A stretch of DNA of 64,000 bases from Bactrocera neohumeralis (Eukaryota > Arthropoda > Insecta > Diptera > Tephritidae). Position 1 is the first letter of the stretch, and the number at the start of each line of letters is the position of its first letter. The notes below the pieces were generated by a model. The model was not told where the DNA came from, ran no database searches, and saw nothing but the letters and a program-made list of their open reading frames with translations. Made by a program: the position numbers and the translations under genes. The stretch covers positions 11,094,089-11,158,088 of the forward strand of contig NC_065922.1 of the NCBI RefSeq assembly GCF_024586455.1. Reading direction: 5' to 3'. This document shows positions 57,601 to 64,000 of the stretch, in pieces.

Positions 57601-59921
57601 ATACCGCATTAAGGAGGTAAGGCCGTGGAAAAATATACATATTCATATTATTTATTGTTGTACACATTTCGGTGGTGATAGGTATGAATATCGCAGTAAA
57701 TCGCATAGCTATGAATCGAAATGAACTACAGGCTTCTAAGTATGTGGGTCAAGTTACACAACAGAGCCACAAAGTTTAGGTACTGGAAATTCAGTATCAG
57801 CAAAACTCGGGATCCCGTGATTTGCTTTATGCTTAGAAATCAAATTACAAGTATTTGCCTCATTGTTGTCATGGTAATCGCTGAATCAAGCCAAGGCATG
57901 ACACAATCGTATGGAATTATTTTCCGGTACCGATAGCAGCCCGGTGGTCGTTTTCCAATATTCAAGTGAATTTTTGAAAAATGTCCTGACCGAAAACCAT
58001 TTCGTTTGGTGCAAATTGTGACCTCTTACAATCGCATAAAGTTCTTTGGACCACATAATCTCAATCATCTCAAGCAACACAATTACCTTTCTTACAAGGG
58101 AATTTTTCAAGCTCTGAAAAAAATTATCTACATATGTATGTATGTTCGAAATGCGAAAAAATTACAATAACTAAATTTGCGCTATTTAATTTGCAAAAAT
58201 ATGAAATGCAGTTCCCGATCCCGAAATTTCTGGACTACAAAAATTGTATTCCGAACAAAATATTTTGAGATGCTTTTTGAAACTTTTAGAAATAAGGTCC
58301 TTTGAATGCCTGATAACGAAAACATCGATCCCGAAATTTCGGGATTACAAAAATTAAATCCCGAACCTTTTTATTAGTGATAATACTTTCAGAAATAACG
58401 AAAATCGAAATCCTGTTAACGAAAACCTCGATACCGACATTTCGGGACTGGGAAAAATTTATTCTGAACCCTATATCACGTAATTTCATAAATAAAGAAA
58501 ATTTAATGCCGAAATCGATAACGAAAACCTAAAACCCGAATTTTCGGGACCATAAAAAAATTGTCCGAGACCCGAAGCTCATAAACAGTTACATCGAAAA
58601 TAAAAAGCATTTAAGCATTTATTTTAAGTCCAAAACCTTTAGTTTTCTTTTTTAATAAATCTGGACTCTACAAATAAATTCTTACGGGATTTTAAACATC
58701 TCACTTCCTAAAAAGCCAAAAACCTCGATGGAATTATTGTGAATTTAGCAAGGTTCTTTCATAAATTAAGAAAACCAAATGTCAATCCCGATATTTGAGG
58801 ATTACCAACATACTTCCATATCATTATATAACAATAGAAAACTAATTCCAAACTCCAAATCTCGCGATTTTTAACATTTTCTTTCAAGAAAAAATAAAAC
58901 ACTCGATCCCGAAATTTCGGGACTGCACAAAATATGCCTTGATTCTGAAATTTTAGGCATATGCTTTCATAAATGAAGATATCCTAATGTCAGTCCCGAT
59001 ATTTCGGGATTACCAACAACTTTCATACCGTATAACACAAAATGATGACAATACAAAAAATAATATCAAAATCAAAATCTCAAGATTTTAAAAATGTGCT
59101 TTCATAAAAAAAGTAACACTCGATCCCGAAATTTCGGGACTACGCAAAATATGCCTTAATTCTGAAATATCGCAATTTCAAGCAAATGCTTCCACAAATA
59201 AAGATATCCTAAGTGAGTTCCTAAATTTCGGGATCCCCAACATACTTAGCTATCGTTTGTTTTAATGTCGACTTTTCCGCCAACGCGCCGTTGAGCCGCT
59301 GCAATCACTTTATGACACGTGCCACGCTATTTGGCGAAAACTCGATTTAAATTTAATGTAGCACATCAATAGCATTCAAAGCGAGATTTATTGCACCGCC
59401 ACTACCACACACCATTCACCAATTTATCTTATAAACGCTGCCGCCACTTTTATTTGATTTCTTATACCACTTCTCTTCTTTGTTTATTTCATACACACAC
59501 ACACGTGTGCGCTGCGCGCAGATCTAACAAAACGAAGAGTCTGGAGAGTAAGAAGCGTGTCATCAAAATGCTCTTCGTGCTGGTGTTGGAGTTCTTCATC
59601 TGCTGGACACCGTTATACATCATCAACACAGTGGCGATGTTCATCGGCCCGGTGATTTACGAATATGTGGGCTATCGGTGGATACCTTTCCTGCAATTGC
59701 TCGCCTACTCAAGTAGCTGTTGTAATCCAATTACGTACTGCTTCATGAATGCGGGTTTTCGGCGCGCCTTCCTCGACACCTTCAAAGGCATCCAGCTGAG
59801 CGGTGTCTTATTTCGACGCAAAAACTCATCCAACAACTCGGTGGCGGGAAACTCGATTATAATGGCCAACAGCGGCACCATAATGACCACAAACACGGTG
59901 CTCGACAGTCCGCGGCTCTGA
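33464..59921 (+). CDS. CCKLR: Cholecystokinin-like (sulfakinin) receptor, 3' four exons, partial
   Basis: Class A GPCR, expected at the plasma membrane as the receptor for sulfakinin (CCK/gastrin-like) peptides. Joining 33464-33661, 36882-37436, 57232-57616 and 59522-59921 gives a continuous frame of 511 complete codons plus TGA at 59919-59921, with AG/GT at every junction. Visible landmarks are VSSWTLVAISCERYYAICHP (end of TM3 with the ERY version of DRY), TM4, TM5, CWTP in TM6 and NPITY in TM7. The third intracellular loop is about 275 residues and rich in Gly and Gln. The 5' exons (N-terminus, TM1, TM2, most of TM3) lie outside the window or were not detected. From memory, the exon 4 core closely resembles Drosophila CCKLR-17D1/17D3. 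I cannot decide which paralogue it is. Confidence 0.93.
34360..35593 (+). mobile_element. Mellifera-type mariner, near full length, dead
   Basis: 1,234 bp, TA on both sides, left tagggttgtcgaaaaagtct and right gactttttcgactacccaa. Transposase start at about 34535 (MSENNEEIRYILKFLYKKGK). Later pieces are KKKLDVWVPHEL, DDSFPI-antisense/KGIIHYELL, FVFHQDNARRHTFLMT (second Asp region) and MHPPYSPDLAPSDYQLF (third). Stops and frameshifts run throughout. All of the family's catalytic segments remain recognisable. It is inserted in a mini-me element. Confidence 0.88.
36111..36590. mobile_element. 480-bp GC-rich insertion with 10-bp target duplication
   Basis: The direct repeat tgtaccatca occurs at 36101-36110 and 36591-36600 exactly flanking the insertion, inside a mini-me element. 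It is far more GC-rich than its surroundings, begins with a G-rich stretch (gggtaggggggacccccttt) and has no poly-A end and no obvious TIR. The frames across it (36198-36506 minus, 36307-36519 plus) show no known domain. A 10-bp duplication fits non-LTR or SINE-like insertion better than mariner. Family unrecognised. Confidence 0.75.
36882..37436 (+). CDS. CCKLR: CCKLR exon: ECL2, TM5, start of long ICL3
   Basis: The acceptor (cttgcag) ends at 36881 and the donor gtaagt starts at 37437. It encodes KCREQWP of ECL2 (the Cys that usually bonds TM3), TM5 (IFLDLILLVLPLLILSFAYM), TRTLYVGM, then a low-complexity loop: a Gly/Ser run near 37075-37145 and a Gln-rich end near 37315-37410. The Gly and Gln runs are probably poorly conserved between species. 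A mini-me-type transposon ends only about 35 bp before the acceptor. Confidence 0.93.
38281..39192 (+). mobile_element. Mariner deletion derivative, copy 3 (GGTGCGTTCC TIR family)
   Basis: 912 bp, left caaggtgcgttccaaagtaa and right tttactttggaacgcacc, with TA at 38279-38280. The transposase N-terminus (MSFDQRANIKLCFKIGKTFT, from about 38467) is open for the whole HTH region (DDCLSRSRVHEWFQRFQ, ELNISKTSIYRIL). It then jumps from QHSKD to YLIENHILTINYSPYSHDMA, skipping the first two catalytic Asp residues. The C-terminus is frameshifted to KACHTGQRAKTLVRH. Confidence 0.9.
39350..39645. repeat. TATAACCA-rich repeat segment, copy 1
   Basis: Clusters of ataaccaatatataacca-type units, then caaaactcaaattt, ggttctattatatcg, ttcgcctgtaaact, gttattttgcattctaggtg and acgatatatac. 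The same order recurs at 40440-40620, 1.1 kb downstream. Confidence 0.7.
39841..39900. repeat. Inverted repeat of tatcgcatgcgac
   Basis: tatcgcatgcgac (39841-39853) and gtcgcatgcgata (39888-39900), with a 34-base gap. Each arm contains the palindrome tcgcatgcga. Cause unknown. Confidence 0.7.
40440..40640. repeat. TATAACCA-rich repeat segment, copy 2
   Basis: Five or six ataaccag(t)tat units, then aaccaaagctcaattttttc, gtttctattgtaacg, ccttctccggcaaact, gttattttgcttttaggtga and cgatactcg. Same order as 39350-39645. Confidence 0.7.
41330..41512 (+). mobile_element. mini-me/DINE-like relic
   Basis: ttcggagtatcgttgcc, gccaaatttcgtgaaat, then tgtaacataattcgtggcaa, acttaatatgccctgttcac. These match the body and tail of the 6.7 kb copy; the (GTCY)n core has been lost. 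Confidence 0.65.
41548..42480 (-). mobile_element. Mellifera-type mariner relic with nested retroposon
   Basis: Left end ttaggtagtcgaaaaagtct. Minus-strand pieces are VFHQDNARSHTSLMTRQKLG-like text (about 41870), the MHPPHSPNYHLFRSMQNSLNEVK region (about 41800) and VQHYELLQPSHTIYSTFYCQ (about 41990). The 5' part is decayed and is interrupted by the 186-bp retroposon at 42144-42329. The right TIR was not identified. Confidence 0.75.
42144..42329 (-). mobile_element. 186-bp GAA-tailed retroposon with 14-bp target duplication
   Basis: aaaagctttttact occurs at 42130-42143 and again at 42330-42343, immediately flanking the insertion. On the minus strand it starts tcgtcatcataaggcgg, contains ctctcatccgaggctgtcc and cgggccccaaacccagcac, and ends cgccaataaagaaga. 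That is the same 3' end as the LINE at 28.7 kb and the copy at 32.9 kb. It is a short non-autonomous partner or a 5'/3' fusion of that LINE. Confidence 0.85.
43863..44510 (-). pseudogene. Mariner transposase relic
   Basis: The minus strand has a decayed N-terminus like MSEIIQQRSSIKFY (about 44480), then KDRERVDDEPRLGRSSATTD (44330-44270), frameshifts, MKRLITGAEFWIYAYDPEI (first catalytic region) and VFFDYRGAVHTEFLPSDQTV. It ends at VNKE. Same family as 18.8-19.8 kb, truncated before the second Asp. Confidence 0.8.
44877..45775 (+). mobile_element. Mariner deletion derivative, copy 4 (GGTGCGTTCC TIR family)
   Basis: 899 bp, TA on both sides, left caaggtgcgttccgaagtat, right tttactttggaatgcacctt. 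N-terminus MSFEQRANIKFCFKTFTETF from about 45055; internal junction RIQHSNYDYLTKNHILTINQ; third-Asp block YSPDMAPCDFFLFGKMNLSV; frameshifted end KACHTGQRAKTLVRH. It shares two deletion points with copy 3 at 38.3 kb. Confidence 0.9.
46750..47010 (-). pseudogene. LINE RNase H domain fragment
   Basis: The minus strand reads SIYTDGS, stop, LDN, stop, VGGGVFPAISAFHLPDQYSV then FQAEITANKV. The TDGS and QAE motifs are the first two acidic positions of a retrotransposon RNase H, and FxLPDxxSVFQAE is the form seen in fly LINEs. Two in-frame stops show decay. Confidence 0.72.
48000..49010 (-). pseudogene. DUF4817/DDE_3-type transposase relic
   Basis: The minus strand reads GSYFFKKNAGEIVIIGGRHY, MDLLREYFEARIIS and DITSLDFFLCGIVKPKVHA, matching the same DDE domain as at 20.0-22.2 kb. 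The upstream (higher-coordinate) part is a frameshifted N-terminal and middle region. The 148-codon plus-strand frame at 48435-48881 is its antisense shadow. Confidence 0.78.
49011..50849. other. Unique-looking intron segment, comparatively GC-rich
   Basis: Overlapping open frames (50083-50400 plus, 50109-50351 minus, 50384-50662 minus) show no domain and no splice-phase support. (TG)n lies at 50715-50730. No TE similarity seen. This is a candidate for conserved non-coding sequence inside the receptor intron. Confidence 0.4.
50850..52640 (-). pseudogene. Non-LTR retrotransposon relic: RT and RNase H
   Basis: Minus strand order: VQKPGKSLQEVSPYDPISLL then PILLKLL (52430-52530, RT motifs 1-2), RIVHRVQRITIIIENALKEK, ICIAVFLGVFQAYDGVC (first catalytic Asp region, F-x-A-Y/F-D), a frameshifted FADDT motif (about 52100), then NIFNDSQAALKAISS (51545-51590, RNase H). 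It decays toward 50850. Jockey/I-type LINE with RNase H; 5' endonuclease not found. Confidence 0.82.
52641..55139. other. Intron segment without recognisable feature
   Basis: No transposase or RT motif and no open frame longer than about 62 codons. Short (ATAC)n text near 52975. Nothing else to report. Confidence 0.45.
55140..56060 (-). pseudogene. R1/LOA-type non-LTR retrotransposon RT fragment
   Basis: The minus strand includes IIDFVVGRSVNNTSV, then TDDLIVVAVAKHLDDLRLKC (55780-55710), where the RT (F/Y)ADD box has become KTDD. Next come SLELAEQKTEVL, ALSKMMVNKGCVRSSQ and, farther on, MDPQVDTGLLSWIDEQYGSL (about 55190-55250). This is the order thumb, connection, C-terminal segment of R1/LOA LINEs. 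Several stops are present. Confidence 0.8.
57232..57616 (+). CDS. CCKLR: CCKLR exon: ICL3, opa (CAG/CAA) repeats
   Basis: Acceptor attgcag ends at 57231 and donor gtaagg starts at 57617. Phase fits both neighbours: G+AC gives Asp at the start, and AG+A gives Arg at the end. Polar, disordered-looking loop with Asn runs, Ser/Thr runs and a Gln/His tract (about 57430-57560, cagcaacagcaacag type). It ends in PSLRLHDTALRR, which resembles the matching segment in the Drosophila receptors just before TM6. Confidence 0.9.
57700..59260. repeat. CCCGAAATTTCGGG palindrome tandem array
   Basis: The core is exact at 58330-58343, 58908-58921 and 59125-59138. Variants occur near 58220, 58433, 58535, 58774, 58994 and 59221. 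Neighbouring cores are about 86-134 bp apart. Units 58895-59110 and 59112-59260 show a two-unit period of about 217 bp. The array lies in the intron just before the TM6/TM7 exon. The stretch before 58200 has little array character. Confidence 0.85.
59522..59921 (+). CDS. CCKLR: CCKLR last exon: TM6, TM7, C-tail
   Basis: Acceptor gcgcgcag ends at 59521. Encodes SNKTKSLESKKRVIKMLFVL into TM6 (FFICWTPLYIINTVAMFI), ECL3, then TM7 (FLQLLAYSSSCCNPITYCFM) with the NPxxY motif, helix 8 (NAGFRRAFLDTF) and a Ser/Asn/Thr-rich tail that includes SSNNSVAGNS. The stop TGA is at 59919-59921. This is the best conserved part of the gene in the window. Confidence 0.95.
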
Positions 59922-60880
59922 GGGCAAAAGCGGCGCCGTCCAGGCCCGAATTCCAAATGGCAACGACAGATGTCTGATTCGGTGTAGGCGGCTTGATTGC
60001 CTACGTGGTTGTGTGTTTCAGTGTTTCTAAGTGTATATGTGTGTTTTATGTGTAAGTGTGTGGGTGTGTGATTGTGTGGATGTGGGTGTGTGCTTGTGTG
60101 TGGGCGTTTGTGAAATTTATCGCAACAGATTTTAATGTTATTATCCATAATTGATATTCGCATGTATGCATGTAAGCAGCACATAGTCCTAAATTTGGCT
60201 AACAACTTAGCATAAGCTGTTATCTTAAATTAAATACTGTTATTCATCCATTCAAATGTCGGTTGTAAATATCAGCTAAAATTAATGAGAATTCATTGAA
60301 AAATTTGTTAAGAATCTAAATTATCATAAATTCAATTAAAACTCGTTTGAGCGATTTAATATTGCTGTGTGGCTCGGCAAGTGTTAATTGAAACTGAAAA
60401 TTCAATTAACCCGTACATAATGCGTTGCATATACTTTGCATGTGTGTGTGCATATAATAAACACATACCAAAATTGTGATTTTCAAGGATGTGGCAGCCA
60501 GAGTTTCGGCGAACTAGGTTTCACATTTTGGCTTTTATATCAATCCTAATACGATTAGAGTGTACCATAATCAATAACCAACAATAAATATGACTAATTG
60601 TCGAATGATAAACAAAAATTTACAGTTTAGCCAAATATTCCTATGTATTTGTAAGCCATGTAAATATATATGTACATTTTAAAATTGTATCTATATTTGT
60701 ATGTACAGTTGTTAATTCATCCGATTGTCCATGTTACTTAAAATACATATAAACATGTACATGAGATTCGAAATCCAACAATTTTCATTCATTTTATTCC
60801 AATTCGCTTTTAAATATTAGATTAAGCAACACTTTTATTTTTATGCTGTAAATTGAATAAAATGTGAATTTAAAAAAATT
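59922..60880 (+). other. CCKLR 3' UTR with GT-rich tract and candidate polyA signals
   Basis: Non-coding stretch after the receptor stop. It contains a degenerate (GT)n block at about 60010-60110. AATAAA hexamers are seen near 60457, 60584 and 60857, any of which could end the transcript. The region ends where MITE sequence begins (about 60890). UTR assignment is inferred from position. Confidence 0.6.
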
Positions 60881-60892
60881 AAATGTCTTTAT

Positions 60893-61465
60893 TAATGCTA
60901 TTGGAGAGGTTTTCTTAGAGGTGTCTAGGAACCTATTTTTCAGAGTACCAAACGAAAAAAAAAATTTATTTGATCCACCCTAATATGCATTGATGTTTGA
61001 CGATGAATATCTCGAAAATGCTTAACTTAATCGAAAAATCATAGTAGACCATTTTAATAGAGCAGTAAATTTCCTACAAAACTGTGAATTTCATCATTCA
61101 TAATAATTTTTTTTCATTGAGTTATAAAATTAATAAGAAATAAAGAATTTTTCCAAAAATAGTCAAATTTCAACCGTTAATATCTTTTAAACGGTTGGGT
61201 TTATGAAAAAATCATAAGAGACCATATTTTAGAGCATTCAATTTCCTACAAAACCTAATTATTTATATTTTTTCAAGTAGTTGGAAGCGAGATATAAATT
61301 TTTCTATCTGATAATAAGAAACAATAGAAAACCGTTAGGCGGAGGACGTTCCCGTTACAATTAAAAACTCATATTTGGAGAGGCTTTCTTAGAGGTGTCT
61401 AGGAATCTATTTTTGCGAGTACCAATTGACAAAAAAAAAATTTTTTTTTGAATCACCCTAATATA
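60893..61465. mobile_element. MITEs of the TAGGGTGGGTC family, two right ends
   Basis: ggagaggttttcttagaggt, gtctaggaacctatttttca and ccaccctaatatg (about 60902-60985) recur as ggagaggctttcttagaggt, gtctaggaatctatttttgc and atcaccctaatata (about 61377-61463). In between are the family's tagttggaagcgag and gttcccgttacaatta segments. Two copies in the same orientation, with left ends decayed. Confidence 0.7.
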
Positions 61466-61486
61466 TATGTATATATATAGTATATA

Positions 61487-62379
61487 CAAGGTCTGTCGCA
61501 GGAGAAACAGCACTGTTCAAAAAAAACAACAAAAAATTAATATTTTTCAAAAGTTATATTTTTTTATTCAAAGTAGTTTCCTTGTGCTTCGTTACAGCGT
61601 TTAGCCCGGTCTATTAGCATTTCAAATGAGTGTTTAAGGTCATTTTTCGGAATGCTCTTGAGAATATCGGTCGTCGCCTTTTGGATAGCTGAAATGTCCT
61701 GAAACCAGTGTCCTTTCATGGGCAAATGAAATTTTCCAAATAGGTAAAAATCACAGGTTGCCAGATCAGGTGAGTAGGGTGAGTGATTAATGGTTAATAT
61801 GGAGTTTTTTGTAAAAAAATCAGTAACAAACGTCGACCGATGACACGGCGCATTATCGTGCAACAGGCGCCAGGACACTGCCTCACGGTATTGTGGTCGA
61901 GCACGACGAATGCGTGACAAAAGACGCTTCATAACACCAAGGTAAAACACATCATTAATCATTTGGCCAGGACAAACTCTCGGTGTACAATACCCTCGAA
62001 ATCGTAAAAACAAATCAGCATTGTCTTTATTTTTGACTTCTGAAGACGACCGACTTCTGATCGTCACAGAGGCTCTCACGACCTTCTTGGAATCGCTTAA
62101 ACCACTCATGCATCATTTGAAATGTTTCAGTAAACGTTTTCCCAAGTTTAAAACAAAATTTAATATTTGCTCTTTGTTCAAAATGCATTTTACGACCGAT
62201 GACCAAAAGCTGCTGTCACTTTTTCATAGATAACATCGATTGTAGTTAACCAATCGTCTTAAAATTTTTACGAAATGTCAACAAGAGATCAAATTTTTTA
62301 TTTCATATACCCACTAATAGGTGGCGCCACCAGAAAGAGTTATATTTAAAAAGTTCTATTTCTTTTGCGACAGACCTTG
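61487..62379 (-). mobile_element. Mariner deletion derivative with CAAGGTCTGTCGCA ends
   Basis: 893 bp, TA on both sides (61485-61486 and 62380-62381). The minus-strand transposase starts near 62188 (MHFEQRANIKFCFKLGKTFT), then MMHEWFKRFQEGRE. After a frameshift there is a 181-codon open stretch (61564-62109) with LLHDNAPCHRSTFVTDFFTK (second Asp), YSPDLATCDFYLFGKFHLPM (third) and RCNEAQGNYFE. Part of the HTH to first-Asp region is missing. Related to the GGTGCGTTCC family but with different TIRs. Confidence 0.88.
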
Positions 62380-62599
62380 TATATTAATGCTATTAAAGAC
62401 AGAGGACTGAACTGGCGAATAATGGTAAGATATGTATATATTTTACTGATTTTTGACTATTTCTTCCCCATTTAGTATACAAGAAAATAGTTTTTTTTGT
62501 AATTTTTCAGCCAATGTCTTTCAAACTTTTGTGAATATACATAAATATATATTTTGACAGCTCGTGACAGCCATGTTTGTTTACAGATTTGTGTAAAAT

Positions 62600-62900
62600 T
62601 TTGTAAGCGTGTTCAGTAAGACTTCCCATTTCATTACGTCTCTTTTCACTTTGCTACAACGGTTGAAAAAATCATCTTCTCAGTTGAGGTCTCACTTCTG
62701 GCTTAATAGCTTCGTCAACAAACAAAATTGTCGCAATTGGGGTGAGTCAAATCTTCGTGGGGTTGAAGAAACGCAATTGCATCTCCGAAATTTTCTCCAT
62801 TTGGCGCGGATTATGGTATGGCGGCATCAACGGGCTTTATAGCTTTCGAAAAGAGGCACCAAATGCCGTTACCATCAATAGCTAGCTTTATAATCAGAGC
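62600..62900 (+). pseudogene. DUF4817/DDE_3-type transposase fragment
   Basis: The + strand reads LRSHFWLNSFVNKQNCRNWG then, after a frameshift, a W-x-GG-I-N-G-x-Y-S-F segment. These match the (D)EAHFHLNGxVNKQNCRFW and WAGGIIGPYFF region of the family at 20.0-22.2 kb. Only about 90 codons are recognisable, with no element ends. Confidence 0.6.
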
Positions 62901-64000
62901 AGATTTATATGCACGAAAAATGTTGAAAACAAGCACTTATAATACGTATGACCAAAAACCCGTAAAATATGCATTCAAATACAACGCAAGCTTAAAAATT
63001 AATTAATTTTAACCAATGAAGATCGCATTTGCAAAATTTTCATGTTTTCGAATACCCATTAAGTATAAGTTATATAATTTTACACATCTGGTTCAATATC
63101 ACCCTACACATTACGAGTATCTCCCATTAACTGGACAGCTGTAGTGCTTCATGATTTTTATTCCGTTTTAATTTATCGGTTGAGAGATGGGAGTACCGAT
63201 TATGAAGAATATCCCATCTTCTACTGCCAACTCAGTTTCATATAGATGCGAAGGAGCATTGAATGATTCTGGAAATCATCCTTTCAATATAGCCGACGTC
63301 ATCCAGGCGGATTTTGAACTTTTATACTCGCTGAGGTACTGCAAGTTTTTAAAGCACCGTGGATTATTTGGCTTCCCAATTGTCAAGATTTTAACTTTAT
63401 GAGATTCAGTGAGTTGAGTTGAGCAACACAAAAACGTAATTTTCCACTTCTCCGATTTTACAACTGCGGATGTAAAGCTGAATTCGAATACCCAATATTT
63501 TTTTGAACTTGTGAAGACAGCCATCACTGGCTTTCATTAATTTTGAATACAGGTATTTTTTTCGGAAATAAATCACTTATTGGTCTTGCTACCAATCTTT
63601 TTTCCGAATGTTGAGAAACGAGAAAATAGAACAATTTTTATCAAATTTGAGTGTTTTATTTAATTTTAGCAGCACGTCGTTCGTGTTGGTAGAAACTATA
63701 CGCCAAAAACTTTTCTCAGCATGAAATACTGAAATTTTACTAATATGAATCATAAAACTTTGATGATAGGCTCTGAGCTTTATGTACGCTCCCAACGCGA
63801 CACACAAATTTTTCTTCCTGACACTTCTTTCTGTTTTCAAACCTCAAAAGGTCACTCGCTGAACTGAAAATTTTAGTTTTTCCACCGATTAGGGCCACAG
63901 AGGTCTTTAAAGACCGTACTTTTCAGACGAGTTAAAAAAAATGGAGCATCACTGAGCCAAATATATCGAAAAATAAATCGGTATTGTTGAAAATAATATA
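62901..64000. other. Downstream of the receptor, unrecognised
   Basis: Small frames such as 63187-63402 (+, 71 codons) and 63589-63840 (-, 83 codons) carry no motif I can place. A short retro-element relic is possible at 63187-63540, but I cannot support it. Confidence 0.35.

Noticed and set aside
59705..60205. 166-codon minus-strand frame with His/Thr repeats
   Set aside because: Antisense of the last receptor exon and the GT-rich 3' UTR.

Overview
The window is AT-rich animal DNA from a higher fly (Brachycera). It is most likely a tephritid, judging from the mariner families and (GTCY)n-bearing dispersed repeats. That taxonomic call is inference. There are no operons, ribosome-binding sites, rRNA, tRNA or CRISPR arrays, and almost every long open frame is either one host gene or a decayed transposase or reverse transcriptase.

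The host gene is the 3' part of a cholecystokinin-like (sulfakinin) receptor, a rhodopsin-class GPCR on the + strand. Four exons can be joined in frame: 33464-33661 (end of TM3, the ERY motif, TM4), 36882-37436 (TM5 and a Gly/Gln-rich loop), 57232-57616 (Gln-rich loop) and 59522-59921 (TM6, TM7, C-tail, stop). Together they give 511 complete codons plus a stop. The exons for the N-terminus and TM1-TM3 are not visible in the first 33 kb, so the gene begins upstream and positions 1-33463 may be intron. The introns are about 3.2, 19.8 and 1.9 kb.

Nearly everything else is mobile or tandem-repeat DNA. Families present: (1) mariner with a GGTGCGTTCCAAAGTAAAC terminal repeat, 4 copies, all internally deleted and one rebuilt as a long inverted repeat; (2) mellifera-type mariner with a TTGGGTAGTCGAAAAAG terminal repeat, one near full length and several deletion derivatives; (3) other mariner relics at 18.8-19.8, 27.2-28.0, 29.7, 43.9-44.6 and 61.5-62.4 kb; (4) a DUF4817/DDE_3-type transposase family at 20.0-22.2, 48.0-49.0 and 62.6-62.9 kb; (5) non-LTR retrotransposon relics at 10.0-10.5, 28.4-28.8, 46.8-47.0, 50.8-52.6 and 55.1-56.0 kb; (6) mini-me/DINE-like elements with (GTCY)n cores and a TTCGG-CTGCA-CCGAA hairpin; (7) a related tatactctcgcaac element at 13.6 and 20.5 kb; (8) small MITEs ending in TAGGGTGGGTCAAA.

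Region by region: 0-9 kb holds a mariner derivative, a MITE cluster, a 1.1-kb tandem segmental duplication and a mini-me element. 9-16.2 kb holds an A/T minisatellite, a LINE fragment split from a foldback mariner, a hairpin repeat and a ten-unit array built around GGTGGCAACACTTA. 18-29 kb holds relic transposases, including one split by a later insertion. 33.4-37.4 kb holds receptor exons around a three-layer transposon nest. 37.4-57.2 kb is one giant repeat-filled intron. 57.6-59.5 kb is an intron with a tandem array of the palindrome CCCGAAATTTCGGG. 59.9-60.9 kb is the receptor 3' UTR, followed by MITE and mariner copies.
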